Source: Candidatus Thioglobus sp. NP1 (GTDB lineage Bacteria; Pseudomonadota; Gammaproteobacteria; PS1; Pseudothioglobaceae). Taken from it: a stretch of DNA of 64,000 bases. The stretch spans positions 806,001 to 870,000 of the forward strand of contig NZ_CP023860.1 in NCBI RefSeq assembly GCF_003326015.1. The letters are read 5' to 3'. The position numbers and the translations under genes were made by a program. Under the pieces are notes generated by a model. That model saw nothing but the letters and a program-made list of their open reading frames with translations, was not told the origin of the DNA and made no database searches. Shown here piece after piece: positions 18,235-28,229 of the stretch (the stretch's first letter is position 1; each line of letters begins with the position of its first letter).

Positions 18235-19038
18235 ATGAATGAATTAGAACAATACAAAATACTGAAAGAGCCTTTTTATCAACCACAAGATGATGAAATT
18301 GAAATGTATACTGCTGCATACATAAATCGCATGCCTGTTATGCTAAAAGGCCCGACTGGGTGTGGTAAGTCTCGTTTTGTAGAATACATGGCATATAAAC
18401 TTGGCAAGCCTTTAATAACTGTCGCTTGCAACGAAGATATGTCAGCAAGTGACCTGGTAGGTCGCTTTTTACTTGATAAAGAAGGAACGATTTGGCAAGA
18501 TGGGCCTTTAGCAATGGCTGCTCGTTATGGTGGCATTTGTTACCTGGATGAAGTAGTTGAATCAAGACAAGATACAACAGTTGTAATTCATCCATTAACG
18601 GATTATCGAAGAACTCTTCCCCTTGACAAAAAGGGTGAGTTGATTGAAGCTCATCCTGACTTTCAATTAGTGATTTCTTATAATCCTGGTTATCAAAACC
18701 TAATGAAGGATTTAAAGCAATCCACAAAACAAAGATTCTGTGGCTTTAATTTTCAATTTCCAGATGAGAATAAAGAAGCACATATTATTGCTAAGGAGTC
18801 TGGCGTAGACAAAAAAATAGCACTCAAATTAGTCCAAATAGCGCAACGAGCTAGAAATCTTGTTGGACATGGTCTTGATGAGGGAATTTCTACAAGATTG
18901 TGTGTTTATGCTGGACAACTTATAGCAAATAAAGTTGATGAAAAATCTGCATGTAAAATTGCAATGGTTAATCCAATTACTGATGACTTAGATATTGTTG
19001 ATACACTTAATGCAGCAATAAATACTTTCTTTGAATAA
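18235..19038 (+). CDS. cbbQ: CbbQ/NorQ-type MoxR AAA+ ATPase
   Basis: MoxR-class AAA+ ATPase (267 aa). Walker A is GPTGCGKSR (about 38-46), followed by ITVACNEDMSASDLVGR; Walker B is CYLDEVVE; QDTTVVIHPLTD and ISYNPGYQ (sensor 1) follow, with a C-terminal STRLCVYA segment. This pattern is very close to CbbQ, the hexameric motor of the CbbQO RuBisCO activase, and to NorQ/NirQ, which activate nitric oxide reductase. The vWA partner starts nine bases downstream. No RuBisCO or nitric oxide reductase gene is in the window, so the client is unknown. It likely remodels a metalloenzyme with its vWA partner. Confidence 0.85.
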   Translation: MNELEQYKILKEPFYQPQDDEIEMYTAAYINRMPVMLKGPTGCGKSRFVEYMAYKLGKPLITVACNEDMSASDLVGRFLLDKEGTIWQDGPLAMAARYGGICYLDEVVESRQDTTVVIHPLTDYRRTLPLDKKGELIEAHPDFQLVISYNPGYQNLMKDLKQSTKQRFCGFNFQFPDENKEAHIIAKESGVDKKIALKLVQIAQRARNLVGHGLDEGISTRLCVYAGQLIANKVDEKSACKIAMVNPITDDLDIVDTLNAAINTFFE

Positions 19039-19047
19039 TAATTAATA

Positions 19048-21408
19048 ATGAGTTCTGTTCAACTTTCGGATTTTGAAGAAAAGTTTCAAGATCCTTCTGA
19101 TGTTCTTAATGATGCCCTAAATGGATGTTTTATAGAGGCATCTAAAGTAATGAGTCCAAATGGGCTAAAGGTCTATCTAGATGCTGCTGGTGCTCTCCAC
19201 GCAATGGGAAAAGGTGAAGACTTAGTTATTTCTTTTTTAGAAGAGACACCGATGGTTGTCAAAGAAGTGGGCGAGTCCATTATTGGTGAAATAGTATTTT
19301 CGATTATGAAGATGACTTCACAAACTTCAGCTGCAGTTATAGTTTTAATGATCTCAAGCCTGCCCAATGTGGCTAAGCGAATGAGTGATTTTGATCTCAT
19401 GAAGAGTTATTTGAGGCTTTTAGAGCGAATGATTACTCTTGCCCCTAGAGGAATGCGCCCAATGCTTAATAACATTGACCTATTAACAAGTAAATTAACT
19501 CTTGGAGGCTTAAGAAGATGGGTTTTATATGGTGCTGAAACATTTAAAAGAGATTTTAAGGCCCAAATTGCTTATTTTGAATTAAGTAGTGCTGAGTCTC
19601 TTGAGATTCTTGAGCAGGAAAGACGTGGGACTTTATTTATTGATAATCAGAGGAAACTTCAGTTCTATCTTAGAGCTTTTTATAATCGCAATTTTTTTCT
19701 CAGACCAACTTCTGGAGACTATGATACAAAAAGAGGGCTTAGGCCTTATATTGAATATGGTGTTATGCATATTCCTGATGCTTTTGACGACTTCAAGCAT
19801 GCCTCTGGAAAGGTTATACCAGGCATTGAGTGTTACAGGGCAGTATGTACTCATGCAGCAGCCCACATTACTGAAACTTCATCCTCCTTCAAGGGGGATG
19901 ATTTAAATCCACTTCAAGTTGCTTGCGTTTCACTAATTGAAGATTTGAGAGTCGAATTAAATACCATTAAAAAATTTCCTGGAATGAAAAAAATATGGAT
20001 ATCTCTTCATCCTGAAGAAGCAGACTTAGAAGGGTTGAATTCATTCATAGTTAATCTTGTTGATTTTTCAAGGGCTACACTTGATTCAAATTACAAAATA
20101 AAGCAATCATTTAATTCAAATTTTCATAATATATTTATAAAAAAAATGGCTGAATCTGGAGATAGTTCAGCTATGAGTTATGATTTAGGGTTACGTTATT
20201 ATGAACTTCTTAAATCTAAGACTGATCTAAAGATAAGTGCCTCTGCATTAGTCTCTTCACCAATAATTTATAGGGATGATAATCGCTATATATGGAATTA
20301 TGATGAACAAGATTGGATATCTGAGGGTAATGATTATGTTCCAGCGAGTCAAAAACAAATCAAAAGCATTTCAAATAATTTGGAAATGCACAACGAGGAT
20401 GACGAAAATTCTGTCGATGATGCTCAGGAGATATGGGTACAAGAATCTGAACATTCTCCAGAAGAATTTGATGGTATAAGTCTTAGTGAGCTTGAGGATA
20501 AGGAGCCAGTTAGTGAGCCTTTTCACTACAATGAGTGGGACTATCAATTACAACTATATCGACCTAATTGGGCAACTTTATATGAAAGGCGCTTAAAAAA
20601 GGGTGATCCAGAAGTAATTAATAAAATTCTAATTAAATATAAACCTATTGCAAATCAATTAAAAAATTCAATTGACCAGATGCAACCTCAGGGTTTAATA
20701 AAATTAAAAAAACAGCAAGAGGGTAGTGAGCTTGATCTTGACGCATGTGTTTCAGCATTGGCAGATATTAGGACTGGAATAACTCCTTCAGACAGGATAT
20801 ATGTTAAAAAAGTTCAGCATATTAGGGATGTCTCAGTGAATCTTCTTATGGATTTATCTGAATCAACAAATGATAAGGTAGTTGGAAGTGAGCAAACTAT
20901 TTTAGAATTAATGAAGGAGGCAACTTCGCTTCTCTCTTGGGCGATAGATAAGATTGGAGACAACCTAATGATTGCAGGGTTTGCATCTGACTCAAGGCAT
21001 GATGTTCAATACTATCGTTTTAAGCCATTTCACTATAGTTTTAATGATGAAGTAAAGGGGCGTCTTTCAGGAATTAAAGGTGGCTTATCAACTCGGATGG
21101 GAGCAGCAATTAGACATGCTGGTGTAGACTTATTAACACAACCCTCAGCCAAAAAAATTCTTTTAGTTTTAACTGATGGAGAGCCAGCAGATATTGATGT
21201 TGAGGACCCACAACACTTACGAATGGATGCAAAGAAATCAGTAGAAGAGCTTAGAAGCCATGGAATTATTACCTTTTGTATTAGTTTGGATCCATACGCT
21301 GATGAATATGTTTCAAGAATTTTTGGTAAAAATAGATTTATGGTTATCGATAATCTTCAGAAATTACCTGAAAGATTACCTCAATTATTTATTTCATTGA
21401 CGAAGTGA
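19048..21408 (+). CDS. cbbO: CbbO/NorD-type von Willebrand A adaptor protein
   Basis: Large cytoplasmic protein (786 aa) with a C-terminal vWA domain. The MIDAS motif DLSEST begins at Asp602, with supporting IAGFASDSRHD, a Thr-containing GGLSTRMGAA loop and LTDGEPADIDV. The long N-terminal part is helical, and an acidic linker lies around residues 445-490. This is the CbbO/NorD layout: the vWA domain contacts the client metalloenzyme while CbbQ-type ATPase provides force. The gene is nine bases after the ATPase gene, so they are co-transcribed. No client gene is adjacent. Confidence 0.85.
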   Translation: MSSVQLSDFEEKFQDPSDVLNDALNGCFIEASKVMSPNGLKVYLDAAGALHAMGKGEDLVISFLEETPMVVKEVGESIIGEIVFSIMKMTSQTSAAVIVLMISSLPNVAKRMSDFDLMKSYLRLLERMITLAPRGMRPMLNNIDLLTSKLTLGGLRRWVLYGAETFKRDFKAQIAYFELSSAESLEILEQERRGTLFIDNQRKLQFYLRAFYNRNFFLRPTSGDYDTKRGLRPYIEYGVMHIPDAFDDFKHASGKVIPGIECYRAVCTHAAAHITETSSSFKGDDLNPLQVACVSLIEDLRVELNTIKKFPGMKKIWISLHPEEADLEGLNSFIVNLVDFSRATLDSNYKIKQSFNSNFHNIFIKKMAESGDSSAMSYDLGLRYYELLKSKTDLKISASALVSSPIIYRDDNRYIWNYDEQDWISEGNDYVPASQKQIKSISNNLEMHNEDDENSVDDAQEIWVQESEHSPEEFDGISLSELEDKEPVSEPFHYNEWDYQLQLYRPNWATLYERRLKKGDPEVINKILIKYKPIANQLKNSIDQMQPQGLIKLKKQQEGSELDLDACVSALADIRTGITPSDRIYVKKVQHIRDVSVNLLMDLSESTNDKVVGSEQTILELMKEATSLLSWAIDKIGDNLMIAGFASDSRHDVQYYRFKPFHYSFNDEVKGRLSGIKGGLSTRMGAAIRHAGVDLLTQPSAKKILLVLTDGEPADIDVEDPQHLRMDAKKSVEELRSHGIITFCISLDPYADEYVSRIFGKNRFMVIDNLQKLPERLPQLFISLTK

Positions 21409-21558
21409 TAGGAAGTTAGATGTATGAATGAAATAGTTAATGTTTTTAGATGCAGTTCAATTGAGTAGGCCAATTTTTTATGAAAAATATTAAAAACTTG
21501 ATATACTGCCCATATTTATAGATCTAGAATTTAATTTTAAATAAAACAAACTGAAGCA

Positions 21559-22866
21559 ATGAGCGAACATCTCAATTTTTTAAATTCATTTATCCAGAGG
21601 ATAGGCAGAGGTCAGCCAGATAAGAAGTCAGCTAGCCCTGAGGACATAATTGATCAGTGCCATCAACTTGTAAGTAAAAATAGTGAGGCCACATCATTTT
21701 CTCTAGCTACAATAATTTTAGAAGACTTCAGCACTCTAAAGGAAAACCAAAAAAAAGAATTTTTCTTAAGACTGTTAGATCAATTTAGCGTTGACAGATC
21801 AAAACTAAAACAAGCTATTAGTACTTTAAATATCAGTGATGAAAAACAATTAAGAACACTTCACAACTTAACTGAACCAAAAAGTCAAGAATTATTGAGA
21901 AGGTTGAATCAAGTTCCTAATGGAACTGCAGTGTTATTAAAGATGAGAGAGTCGCTCTTAGTAAGTATGAAAGAGTCCCCAGAGTTAAAATCACTTGATA
22001 TTGATTTTGTAGATTTATTTAAGTCATGGTTTAATAGGGGTTTCTTGAGACTTGAGAGAATTGACTGGTCAACAAGTGCTCAAATTTTAGAAAAAATTAT
22101 GGAGTATGAGGCAGTCCATCATATTTCAGATTGGAATGATTTACAAAATCGAGTGGCCGCTGCTGATAGAAGGCTTTATGCATTTTTTCATCCTGCACTT
22201 CCAAATGAGCCCCTTATATTTATTGAGGTTGCATTGATGGATGACTCGCCAAATTCAATCATGCCAATACTTGATACGAGTATTAAGCCAATAAATCCTT
22301 TAAGCTCATCAACTGCAGTTTTTTATTCTATTTCTAACTGTCAGATGGGATTAAAAAATGTCTCATTTGGTAGTTTTCTCATAAAGCAAGTTGTGGCTGA
22401 AATAGAACAAGAGTTTAAACAAATTAATGAATTTGTTACTTTATCTCCTGTACCTGGGTTTAAAAATTGGGCTCAAAAAGCTCTTGTAGCTGATTCTAAA
22501 AAGGTGCCAGATAATATTTTTGAGGACATTCAAGAGTGTGTTGGTAAAAGTAATCCTGATGAATTTATATTAATACGATTAACTTATTATTACCTTACAC
22601 AGGTTAAGCGTAAAAATGGCAATGCAGCTAACCCTGTCGCTCATTTTCATCTTGGTAATGGAGCTTCTCTTTATAAAATTCATGCTAATGCAAACAATAA
22701 TCAGGCTGCCTTAGATGATTCATGGGGGGTCATGGTCAATTATTTATATGATTCAGAGATGGTTGCAAAAAACCATGAAGATTATGCAAATATGGAGCAA
22801 GTTGCTGTATTTCCTAAGCTTAAAAAAGCTATTCAAAGTAATAAGAAAAAAACTTTAGCCTATTAA
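21559..22866 (+). CDS. mcd: Malonyl-CoA decarboxylase
   Basis: Malonyl-CoA decarboxylase (435 aa), converting malonyl-CoA to acetyl-CoA plus CO2. The N-terminal helical domain and C-terminal GNAT-like catalytic domain are both present. Recognisable stretches are YEAVHHISDWNDLQNRV, RRLYAFFHPALPNEPLIFIEVAL, and the catalytic-region NPVAHFHLGNGASLYKIH near the C-terminus. A 150-base gap separates it from the vWA gene, so it may have its own promoter. Its stop overlaps the stop of the convergent membrane protein gene by four bases. It likely supports malonate use or control of fatty-acid synthesis. Confidence 0.93.
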   Translation: MSEHLNFLNSFIQRIGRGQPDKKSASPEDIIDQCHQLVSKNSEATSFSLATIILEDFSTLKENQKKEFFLRLLDQFSVDRSKLKQAISTLNISDEKQLRTLHNLTEPKSQELLRRLNQVPNGTAVLLKMRESLLVSMKESPELKSLDIDFVDLFKSWFNRGFLRLERIDWSTSAQILEKIMEYEAVHHISDWNDLQNRVAAADRRLYAFFHPALPNEPLIFIEVALMDDSPNSIMPILDTSIKPINPLSSSTAVFYSISNCQMGLKNVSFGSFLIKQVVAEIEQEFKQINEFVTLSPVPGFKNWAQKALVADSKKVPDNIFEDIQECVGKSNPDEFILIRLTYYYLTQVKRKNGNAANPVAHFHLGNGASLYKIHANANNNQAALDDSWGVMVNYLYDSEMVAKNHEDYANMEQVAVFPKLKKAIQSNKKKTLAY

Positions 22867-23549
22867 TTTAATAAGTAATAAGTCAAGCTAACAGCCCCAA
22901 ATAAGATTATTTGATGTGTTAAATAAATGATTAACGCATGTCTACCTATAACCTCTAACCAGATTATCCTTATTGAGAAAATTTTTTGATAATATGGAAA
23001 ATGTCCTAAATAAATGCCAATAAAAACAAATGATAACCATGGAAATAGAGGATAGTAGTCAACACTTGTGGCAGGTAGATATGGCTCCAAAATAGTTGTA
23101 AAAATATTTAAATTTGGTTGGTTAAATAATGAACCAAATAAAATTAATAGAGCAATTAAGAGTGAAGTTTTTGGAAGATTTATGAAACCTATAGCTATTA
23201 TGGAAGAAACCCAAATTAATTGAAGAATACCAAAATAGACCCATCCATCAGGAAACATTATATAAGTTCCAGAAGAAACAAGAAGGGCTGCAATACCTAA
23301 ATATATTAAGCGTTTTAAAAACTTTTGAAGATTAAGTTTTTTTCCATGAGCAATAACTAAACTTATTCCAACTGCACTTAAGAAGAGAAAAACAATTAAG
23401 CATCGCCAAGCTATCCCAGCCCAGTGAGTAAACAAAGGGATTTCCGTGAAACCAAATGTGTTTAGATCATAAATAAAGTGAAAGGCAATCATCATTATGA
23501 TTGCTATACCACGTATTAAATCTAAAGCTGAGTCTCTTGCTTTGGACAT
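22863..23549 (-). CDS. DUF1624 (heparan-alpha-glucosaminide acetyltransferase-like) membrane protein
   Basis: Integral membrane protein (228 aa) with about seven hydrophobic segments. The N-terminus RDSALDLIRGIAIIMMIAFHFIYD is typical of the acyltransferase-3/HGSNAT-like DUF1624 family, and PLFPWLSFVFIGIYLG is the second signature. The predicted role is transmembrane transfer of an acyl group to an envelope sugar or similar acceptor, but no substrate is known. It lies 12 bases downstream of the mog gene and may ride on the molybdenum-cofactor operon without a functional link. Confidence 0.75.
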   Translation of the reverse strand: MSKARDSALDLIRGIAIIMMIAFHFIYDLNTFGFTEIPLFTHWAGIAWRCLIVFLFLSAVGISLVIAHGKKLNLQKFLKRLIYLGIAALLVSSGTYIMFPDGWVYFGILQLIWVSSIIAIGFINLPKTSLLIALLILFGSLFNQPNLNIFTTILEPYLPATSVDYYPLFPWLSFVFIGIYLGHFPYYQKIFSIRIIWLEVIGRHALIIYLTHQIILFGAVSLTYYLLN

Positions 23550-23561
23550 AATATAATAAAA

Positions 23562-24092
23562 TCACTCAAATACTTGAGAGACAAATTCTTTATCAATTGT
23601 TATCGAAGATTCATCAAGAAGTTCTAGGCATTTTGGAACTGCTAAGAAAACTGCACCAAGACATACTGCAATTGCTACTGGCTTCCCAGGAAGGTTAATA
23701 ATAAGACTGATACCTCTTGTACCTGCAATTTGACGAGAAAGGATTGCTGTTGGGACTGTTCTAAGAGATACAGTTCGCATTTGTTCAGCAAACCCATCAA
23801 AGACTCGTTCACAAATTGATTCTGTAGCCTCAGGAGTTACATCTCTAGTAGTTGGTCCAGTTCCACCAGTTGTAAGAATTAAATTACAGCCAAGGTCATC
23901 ACACATCTCAATTAGTGTTTTTTCAATGAGGGGCTGTTCATCTTCAATAACCTTTGAAACCTTATCATATGGACTTATTAAAGCCTTTGAAATCCATTCT
24001 TGCATAGCAGGTCCACTAATATCCTCATAAACACCTCTTGCAGCTCTATCTGAGATAGTTAGAAAACCAATTTTGATTTTGCTATTTGACAT
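23562..24092 (-). CDS. mog: Molybdopterin adenylyltransferase MogA
   Basis: MogA (176 aa) adenylates molybdopterin before molybdenum insertion by MoeA. The motifs are LTISDRAARGVYEDISGPAM at the N-terminus, LTTGGTGPTTRDVTPEAT (MPT/nucleotide binding), SRQIAGTRG and NLPGKPVAIAVCLG. It is the downstream member of a minus-strand cofactor operon moeA-moaC-moaA-moaD-mog. MoaB is a close relative; the N-terminal motif favours MogA. Confidence 0.92.
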   Translation of the reverse strand: MSNSKIKIGFLTISDRAARGVYEDISGPAMQEWISKALISPYDKVSKVIEDEQPLIEKTLIEMCDDLGCNLILTTGGTGPTTRDVTPEATESICERVFDGFAEQMRTVSLRTVPTAILSRQIAGTRGISLIINLPGKPVAIAVCLGAVFLAVPKCLELLDESSITIDKEFVSQVFE

Positions 24093-24100
24093 AAACTAAT

Positions 24101-24337
24101 TTAACCTCCAGTCACGGGTGGGAAAAAAGCAACTTCATCTTCTTCATTGACTTTAGTATTTTCATTCACTATGACATGATTGACCGCACACAAAATATTG
24201 TTGGGAAAATACTGCTCACCATATTTCTCAATTAGAATTTTCTTAATTGAGGATATTGTTACTGGTTTTTGGAAATTCATATCATCGTAAGACGTTTTTA
24301 GATTTTCTTTTAAAGAGGCAAAGTAAAATATTTTCAT
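24101..24337 (-). CDS. moaD: Molybdopterin synthase sulfur carrier subunit MoaD
   Basis: Ubiquitin-like sulfur carrier (78 aa) ending in the required Gly-Gly (FFPPVTGG), which is adenylated and thiocarboxylated to supply sulfur to molybdopterin synthase. GGAGG lies just before the start, inside the end of moaA, and the genes overlap by four bases. The partner subunit MoaE is encoded separately at 27733-28185. Confidence 0.93.
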   Translation of the reverse strand: MKIFYFASLKENLKTSYDDMNFQKPVTISSIKKILIEKYGEQYFPNNILCAVNHVIVNENTKVNEEDEVAFFPPVTGG

Positions 24338-25329
24338 CCTCCAATCTCTACCATCTGTCGAGAACTAATATTGTCAATGGCTGAATTAAAGAAGTGTTTT
24401 TCTGGTTTTTTAGTTATCGCATTTAAAATTAGTTTTTTAATATCATCATCACTCATTCCTGATCGAACTGCATCTCGAAGAGACACAGAGTCTTTCTGAC
24501 CAAGACATAGAATTAATTCACCCTTAGCAGTCAGTCTGACACGATTACAGCTTTCACAAAAGTTATTCGAAACTGCAGAAATTGTTGCAACATTGGTACT
24601 CGTTCCTTCGATATGAAGAGCTTTTGCAGGCCCGTCAGTTTGTTTAGAACTTATGGTTTTTAACCTATCCCCATAAATTTTATAGACTCTTTCAAGAATA
24701 TCTTTTTCACTGAAGTGCCTATCAACAGCTTCTATTCCTGCAAGTCCAATAGGCATAGTTTCAATAAAACGAATATCTAAGTTCCTATTAATTGCAAACT
24801 CAACCATTGACTCAATTTCATCGTCATTGACCCCTTTCATTACTACCATATTAAGTTTAATAGGATTCATTCCAGCTAATATTGCAGAGTCGATACCTTT
24901 TATGACGGTATTTAAATTACCATCACGAGTAATCTCTTTGAAGCGCTTTGAATTAAGTGAGTCAATTGAAATATTAGCTCTATTAACGCCATTTTTTCTA
25001 AGCTGGGTTGCTAGAGAGGGAAGAAGGTGAGCATTGGTTGAGAGGGGAATATCATTTATTCCTGGAATCTTTCCAAGCATGCTGGTAAGATCAAGAATAT
25101 CTTTACGAAGTAATGGCTCACCCCCAGTTAAACGAACCTTGGTCACTCCTAACTCAGCAAACAACTTAACAATTTTTGCAATCTCTTCAAAGGAAAGGAC
25201 TTCTGATCTTTTGGTATGAGTTACATGGTCTTCCTCTCTACAATAATGACACCTATAATTACAGTGATCGGTTACTGATACTCTTAAATAAGTAATTTTT
25301 CGATTAAATGGATCAATTATTTGATTCAT
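24334..25329 (-). CDS. moaA: GTP 3',8-cyclase MoaA
   Basis: Radical SAM enzyme (331 aa) that makes the first cyclised intermediate of molybdenum cofactor from GTP together with MoaC. The N-terminal SAM cluster is CNYRCHYC. The C-terminal second cluster is the CESCNRVR pair with a later Cys in LILCLG. The protein ends in Gly-Gly (EIGG), which activates the enzyme. ATG 25329 overlaps the moaC stop (ATGA); an upstream TTG would add five residues and is less likely. Confidence 0.95.
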   Translation of the reverse strand: MNQIIDPFNRKITYLRVSVTDHCNYRCHYCREEDHVTHTKRSEVLSFEEIAKIVKLFAELGVTKVRLTGGEPLLRKDILDLTSMLGKIPGINDIPLSTNAHLLPSLATQLRKNGVNRANISIDSLNSKRFKEITRDGNLNTVIKGIDSAILAGMNPIKLNMVVMKGVNDDEIESMVEFAINRNLDIRFIETMPIGLAGIEAVDRHFSEKDILERVYKIYGDRLKTISSKQTDGPAKALHIEGTSTNVATISAVSNNFCESCNRVRLTAKGELILCLGQKDSVSLRDAVRSGMSDDDIKKLILNAITKKPEKHFFNSAIDNISSRQMVEIGG

Positions 25330-25805
25330 GATGGGTTTATCCAATGACCAGATTTACCACCTTTTTTTTCTAAAAGCTTAACACTATCAATACTCATAAA
25401 GCGGTCAACCGCCTTACACATATCATAAACAGTAAGAGCAGCAATGCTGGCAGCAGTTAGCGCCTCCATTTCAACTCCAGTCTTACCATTAAGTTTTGCT
25501 ATAGCAATGATTTCAATGCAGGACTTTTTAATATTAGGAGTGAGGTCAACGCTTATTTTTGAAAGCATCAATGGGTGGCAAAGTGGAATAAGGTCTGAGC
25601 ATTTTTTTGCAGCCTGTATTCCTGCTATCTTAGCTACACCAAGCACATCACCTTTTTTATTTAAACCAGAGATAATTAAATCAAGTGTCTCTGGTTTCAT
25701 ATTAACTATTGCAATAGCTTTGGCCTCTCTAGCTGATTCACTTTTAGAAGATACATCGACCATCTCGGCTTCACCATTATCATTAATATGAGTTAATTTA
25801 CTCAT
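25326..25805 (-). CDS. moaC: Cyclic pyranopterin monophosphate synthase MoaC
   Basis: MoaC (159 aa) converts the MoaA product to cyclic pyranopterin monophosphate. The motifs are [29 protein letters not shown] and [22 protein letters not shown], and the catalytic lysine region KSGHW is near the end. It overlaps moeA upstream and moaA downstream by four bases each, indicating translational coupling. Confidence 0.95.
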   Translation of the reverse strand: MSKLTHINDNGEAEMVDVSSKSESAREAKAIAIVNMKPETLDLIISGLNKKGDVLGVAKIAGIQAAKKCSDLIPLCHPLMLSKISVDLTPNIKKSCIEIIAIAKLNGKTGVEMEALTAASIAALTVYDMCKAVDRFMSIDSVKLLEKKGGKSGHWINPS

Positions 25806-27064
25806 CTCGTTAATTCATTCATTGGATAGTAGTTAAGTATAGTTCCTTTTTCAAATACTGTGTCTTCTGGAATCTCAATAATCCCGTCTGCCCATACAAC
25901 TGAGCTCATTACATCAGAACCTTGTTTTGGATAAAGGTTTGCTAATAGAGTCTCAGAGCTATTATCAATTTGCACTCGAGCATACTCACGCCTGGGCTTT
26001 GCTCTTTTGCATTCAAAGTTTGCTTTCACCTTTACTATTTTAGATTCATAATGACTATTTCCTTGCATTTTTTTTATAAAAGGTAATGAGAAAATACAAA
26101 AGGTTACAAAGCTTGATACTGGATTGCCTGGAAGTCCAATAAATGGTACCTGCTTTACTTTTCCAAAAGCTAGAGGTTTTCCTGGTTTCATTCTAATTTT
26201 CCAAAGATTAAGTTCTCCCAGTTTTTCAACTGCAGGCTTAACATGATCTTCCTCCCCAACTGAAACTCCACCAGTCGTCATAATTAAATCACATTGATTA
26301 GATAGAGATTCCAGTGCATCACATGTGGCCTTTAATTTATCCTCAATATTACCAAGATTAATAACATCGCAGCCAACTTGCTTAAGAAGAGCTACAAGTG
26401 CATAACGATTTGAGTTATAGATTTTGCCAGGTGTCAAAGAATTTCCAGGTTCAACTAATTCATCACCTGTAAAAAAAACACCAACTTTAATTTTTTTAAA
26501 TACTTCTAGGTTTCCAATACCAACTGAAGCAGCTAGCGAAATATCCTGAGGTTGAATTTTTCTTCCTTTGGAAAGAATAATCCCATCTTTAGTTATGTCG
26601 TTTCCTATTGGACGAATATTTTCATTAAGTTTTATAGGTCTTTCAATTAAAATTTGAGTACCATCTTTAGAGAGTTGGCATTCCTCCTGCATTACAACGG
26701 TATTTGCACCTTTTGGAATCGGTGCGCCAGTAAATATTCTTGCAGCACATCCCATTTTTAATTCATTGCCAGTTGAACCAGCTGGTATTCTATCGACAAC
26801 ATTAAAGACTAAGTTTTTTTGTGATACTTGGTGATCATCGAGAGCAATTGTATAACCATCCATGGCACTATTATCAAATCCAGGAACATTAATTGTTGAT
26901 TGGATATTCCCAGCTAAAACCCTATCTAATGAGTCATCCAAAGAAACTACCTCTATTCTGCTTGCAGCGATAGAGGAGTCAAGAAGAAATGCTAATGCAT
27001 CATCCGCACTTATCAGTGAGTTATTAAACATTACTGAGTCTGATTTAGCTACTTCATTATTCAT
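25802..27064 (-). CDS. moeA: Molybdopterin molybdenumtransferase MoeA
   Basis: MoeA (420 aa) inserts molybdate into adenylated molybdopterin. Seen are [14 protein letters not shown] near the N-terminus, the [16 protein letters not shown] loop, GDELVEPG, the MoCF-like [17 protein letters not shown] motif and [15 protein letters not shown]. It is the first gene of the minus-strand cofactor operon and faces mobA across a 93-base divergent intergenic region, which probably holds both promoters. Confidence 0.95.
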   Translation of the reverse strand: MNNEVAKSDSVMFNNSLISADDALAFLLDSSIAASRIEVVSLDDSLDRVLAGNIQSTINVPGFDNSAMDGYTIALDDHQVSQKNLVFNVVDRIPAGSTGNELKMGCAARIFTGAPIPKGANTVVMQEECQLSKDGTQILIERPIKLNENIRPIGNDITKDGIILSKGRKIQPQDISLAASVGIGNLEVFKKIKVGVFFTGDELVEPGNSLTPGKIYNSNRYALVALLKQVGCDVINLGNIEDKLKATCDALESLSNQCDLIMTTGGVSVGEEDHVKPAVEKLGELNLWKIRMKPGKPLAFGKVKQVPFIGLPGNPVSSFVTFCIFSLPFIKKMQGNSHYESKIVKVKANFECKRAKPRREYARVQIDNSSETLLANLYPKQGSDVMSSVVWADGIIEIPEDTVFEKGTILNYYPMNELTR

Positions 27065-27157
27065 TAGGTAATAGTGATTTATTATTCTTAACGAGTATTA
27101 TACAATTGTAAGTAAATTTTCTAATTACTAATAACTTGAAAAAACCACAGCAATAAA

Positions 27158-27736
27158 GTGAATAAAATATCTAAAAAAGAGATTTCAGTAGTCATCTTAG
27201 CTGGTGGTCAAGGCTCAAGAATGGGCGGGAAAGATAAGGGTTTGATTAAGTTCCGTAAACTTCCATTAATCGCCCATGTTGTTAATATAGTAAAGCCCAA
27301 AGTAAATCGTATATTGATCAGTGCTAACAGGAGTCTGGATGAGTATTCAGAGTATGGAGAAGTTATTTCAGATGATTTAACTGGCTTTCAAGGTCCTTTG
27401 GCTGGAATTTCTAAGGCATTGAAAGTCTGTACTTCTGAGTATTTATTAGTGCTTCCATGTGATAGTCCTTTGATTGATGGGGAATTAATAGATGAGTTAA
27501 TTTTAGGATTGGAGAAAAGCAAAGCTGACATTTGTGTTGCCCATGATGGCTCGATAATGCATGCAACATTTGCCCTATTAAGATCAAATCTTCAAACTAG
27601 TTTAGAAAAATTTCTTGATGATGGAGGTCGTAAAATGGCTCTTTGGTATCGCCAACATTCACTTGAAAGAATTAATGTTTCAGATAAATTAGAGATCTTA
27701 ACTAATTTAAATAGCCCAGAAGACTTAAATATTTAG
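27158..27736 (+). CDS. mobA: Molybdenum cofactor guanylyltransferase MobA
   Basis: MobA (192 aa) attaches GMP to molybdenum cofactor to give the MGD form used by DMSO-reductase-family enzymes. The nucleotide motif LAGGQGSRMGGKDKGL is at the N-terminus, with the metal-binding Asp in LPCDSPLID and an E/DD loop DDLTGFQGPLAGI. It starts at GTG with no clear ribosome site. Its end overlaps the convergent moaE stop by four bases. Its presence implies that the cell uses bis-MGD enzymes. Confidence 0.92.
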   Translation: MNKISKKEISVVILAGGQGSRMGGKDKGLIKFRKLPLIAHVVNIVKPKVNRILISANRSLDEYSEYGEVISDDLTGFQGPLAGISKALKVCTSEYLLVLPCDSPLIDGELIDELILGLEKSKADICVAHDGSIMHATFALLRSNLQTSLEKFLDDGGRKMALWYRQHSLERINVSDKLEILTNLNSPEDLNI

Positions 27737-28185
27737 AGTTCCCATCGTTTTTTCTGCTTTTTATCATTTAAACTAGAATCAACCCATTTTTCTTCCTTAT
27801 CTGAAGATTCTTTTTTCCAAAAAGGTGCATCCGTCTTTAGATAGTCCATAATAAAATTGCAGGAATCAAATGCTTCTTGTCGATGTTTACTTGTAACTAT
27901 AACAAGAACTATCTGGTCACTAATCAATAATTTTCCAACTCTATGAATTATTGTAATATTTTCAAGTTCCCAGTGACTTTTAGCTTTGATAACGATTGAT
28001 TCTAGCGACTTTTCAGTCATCTCTGGATAGTGTTCAAGTGTCAATGATTTAAGAGTTTCAGATTGAAGATCACGAACAGTTCCAACAAAGCTTACGATAG
28101 CCCCAATTTGAGGATTTTTAGAGCGAGCACGATTTACTTCGGTCGTTAAATCAAAATCTTTCGCTTGAACAATCACTTTATCCAT
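27733..28185 (-). CDS. moaE: Molybdopterin synthase catalytic subunit MoaE
   Basis: MoaE (150 aa) is the catalytic subunit that pairs with MoaD. The motifs are GAIVSFVGTVRD, LTLEHYPEMTEKSLESI, IIHRVGKLLISDQIVLVIV, KHRQEAFDSCNFIMDYLK and the substrate-lysine stretch PFWKKE. It is convergent with mobA and stands apart from the main moa operon. Confidence 0.95.
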   Translation of the reverse strand: MDKVIVQAKDFDLTTEVNRARSKNPQIGAIVSFVGTVRDLQSETLKSLTLEHYPEMTEKSLESIVIKAKSHWELENITIIHRVGKLLISDQIVLVIVTSKHRQEAFDSCNFIMDYLKTDAPFWKKESSDKEEKWVDSSLNDKKQKKRWEL

Positions 28186-28229
28186 AGATTAATTTTATCT
28201 TTTTTAGCTCAAGATTAAAGGGTAATGGA

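Noticed and set aside
18338-18727. 129-residue minus-strand frame inside the CbbQ-like gene
   Set aside because: Antisense to a well-conserved AAA+ gene, with no recognisable protein features.
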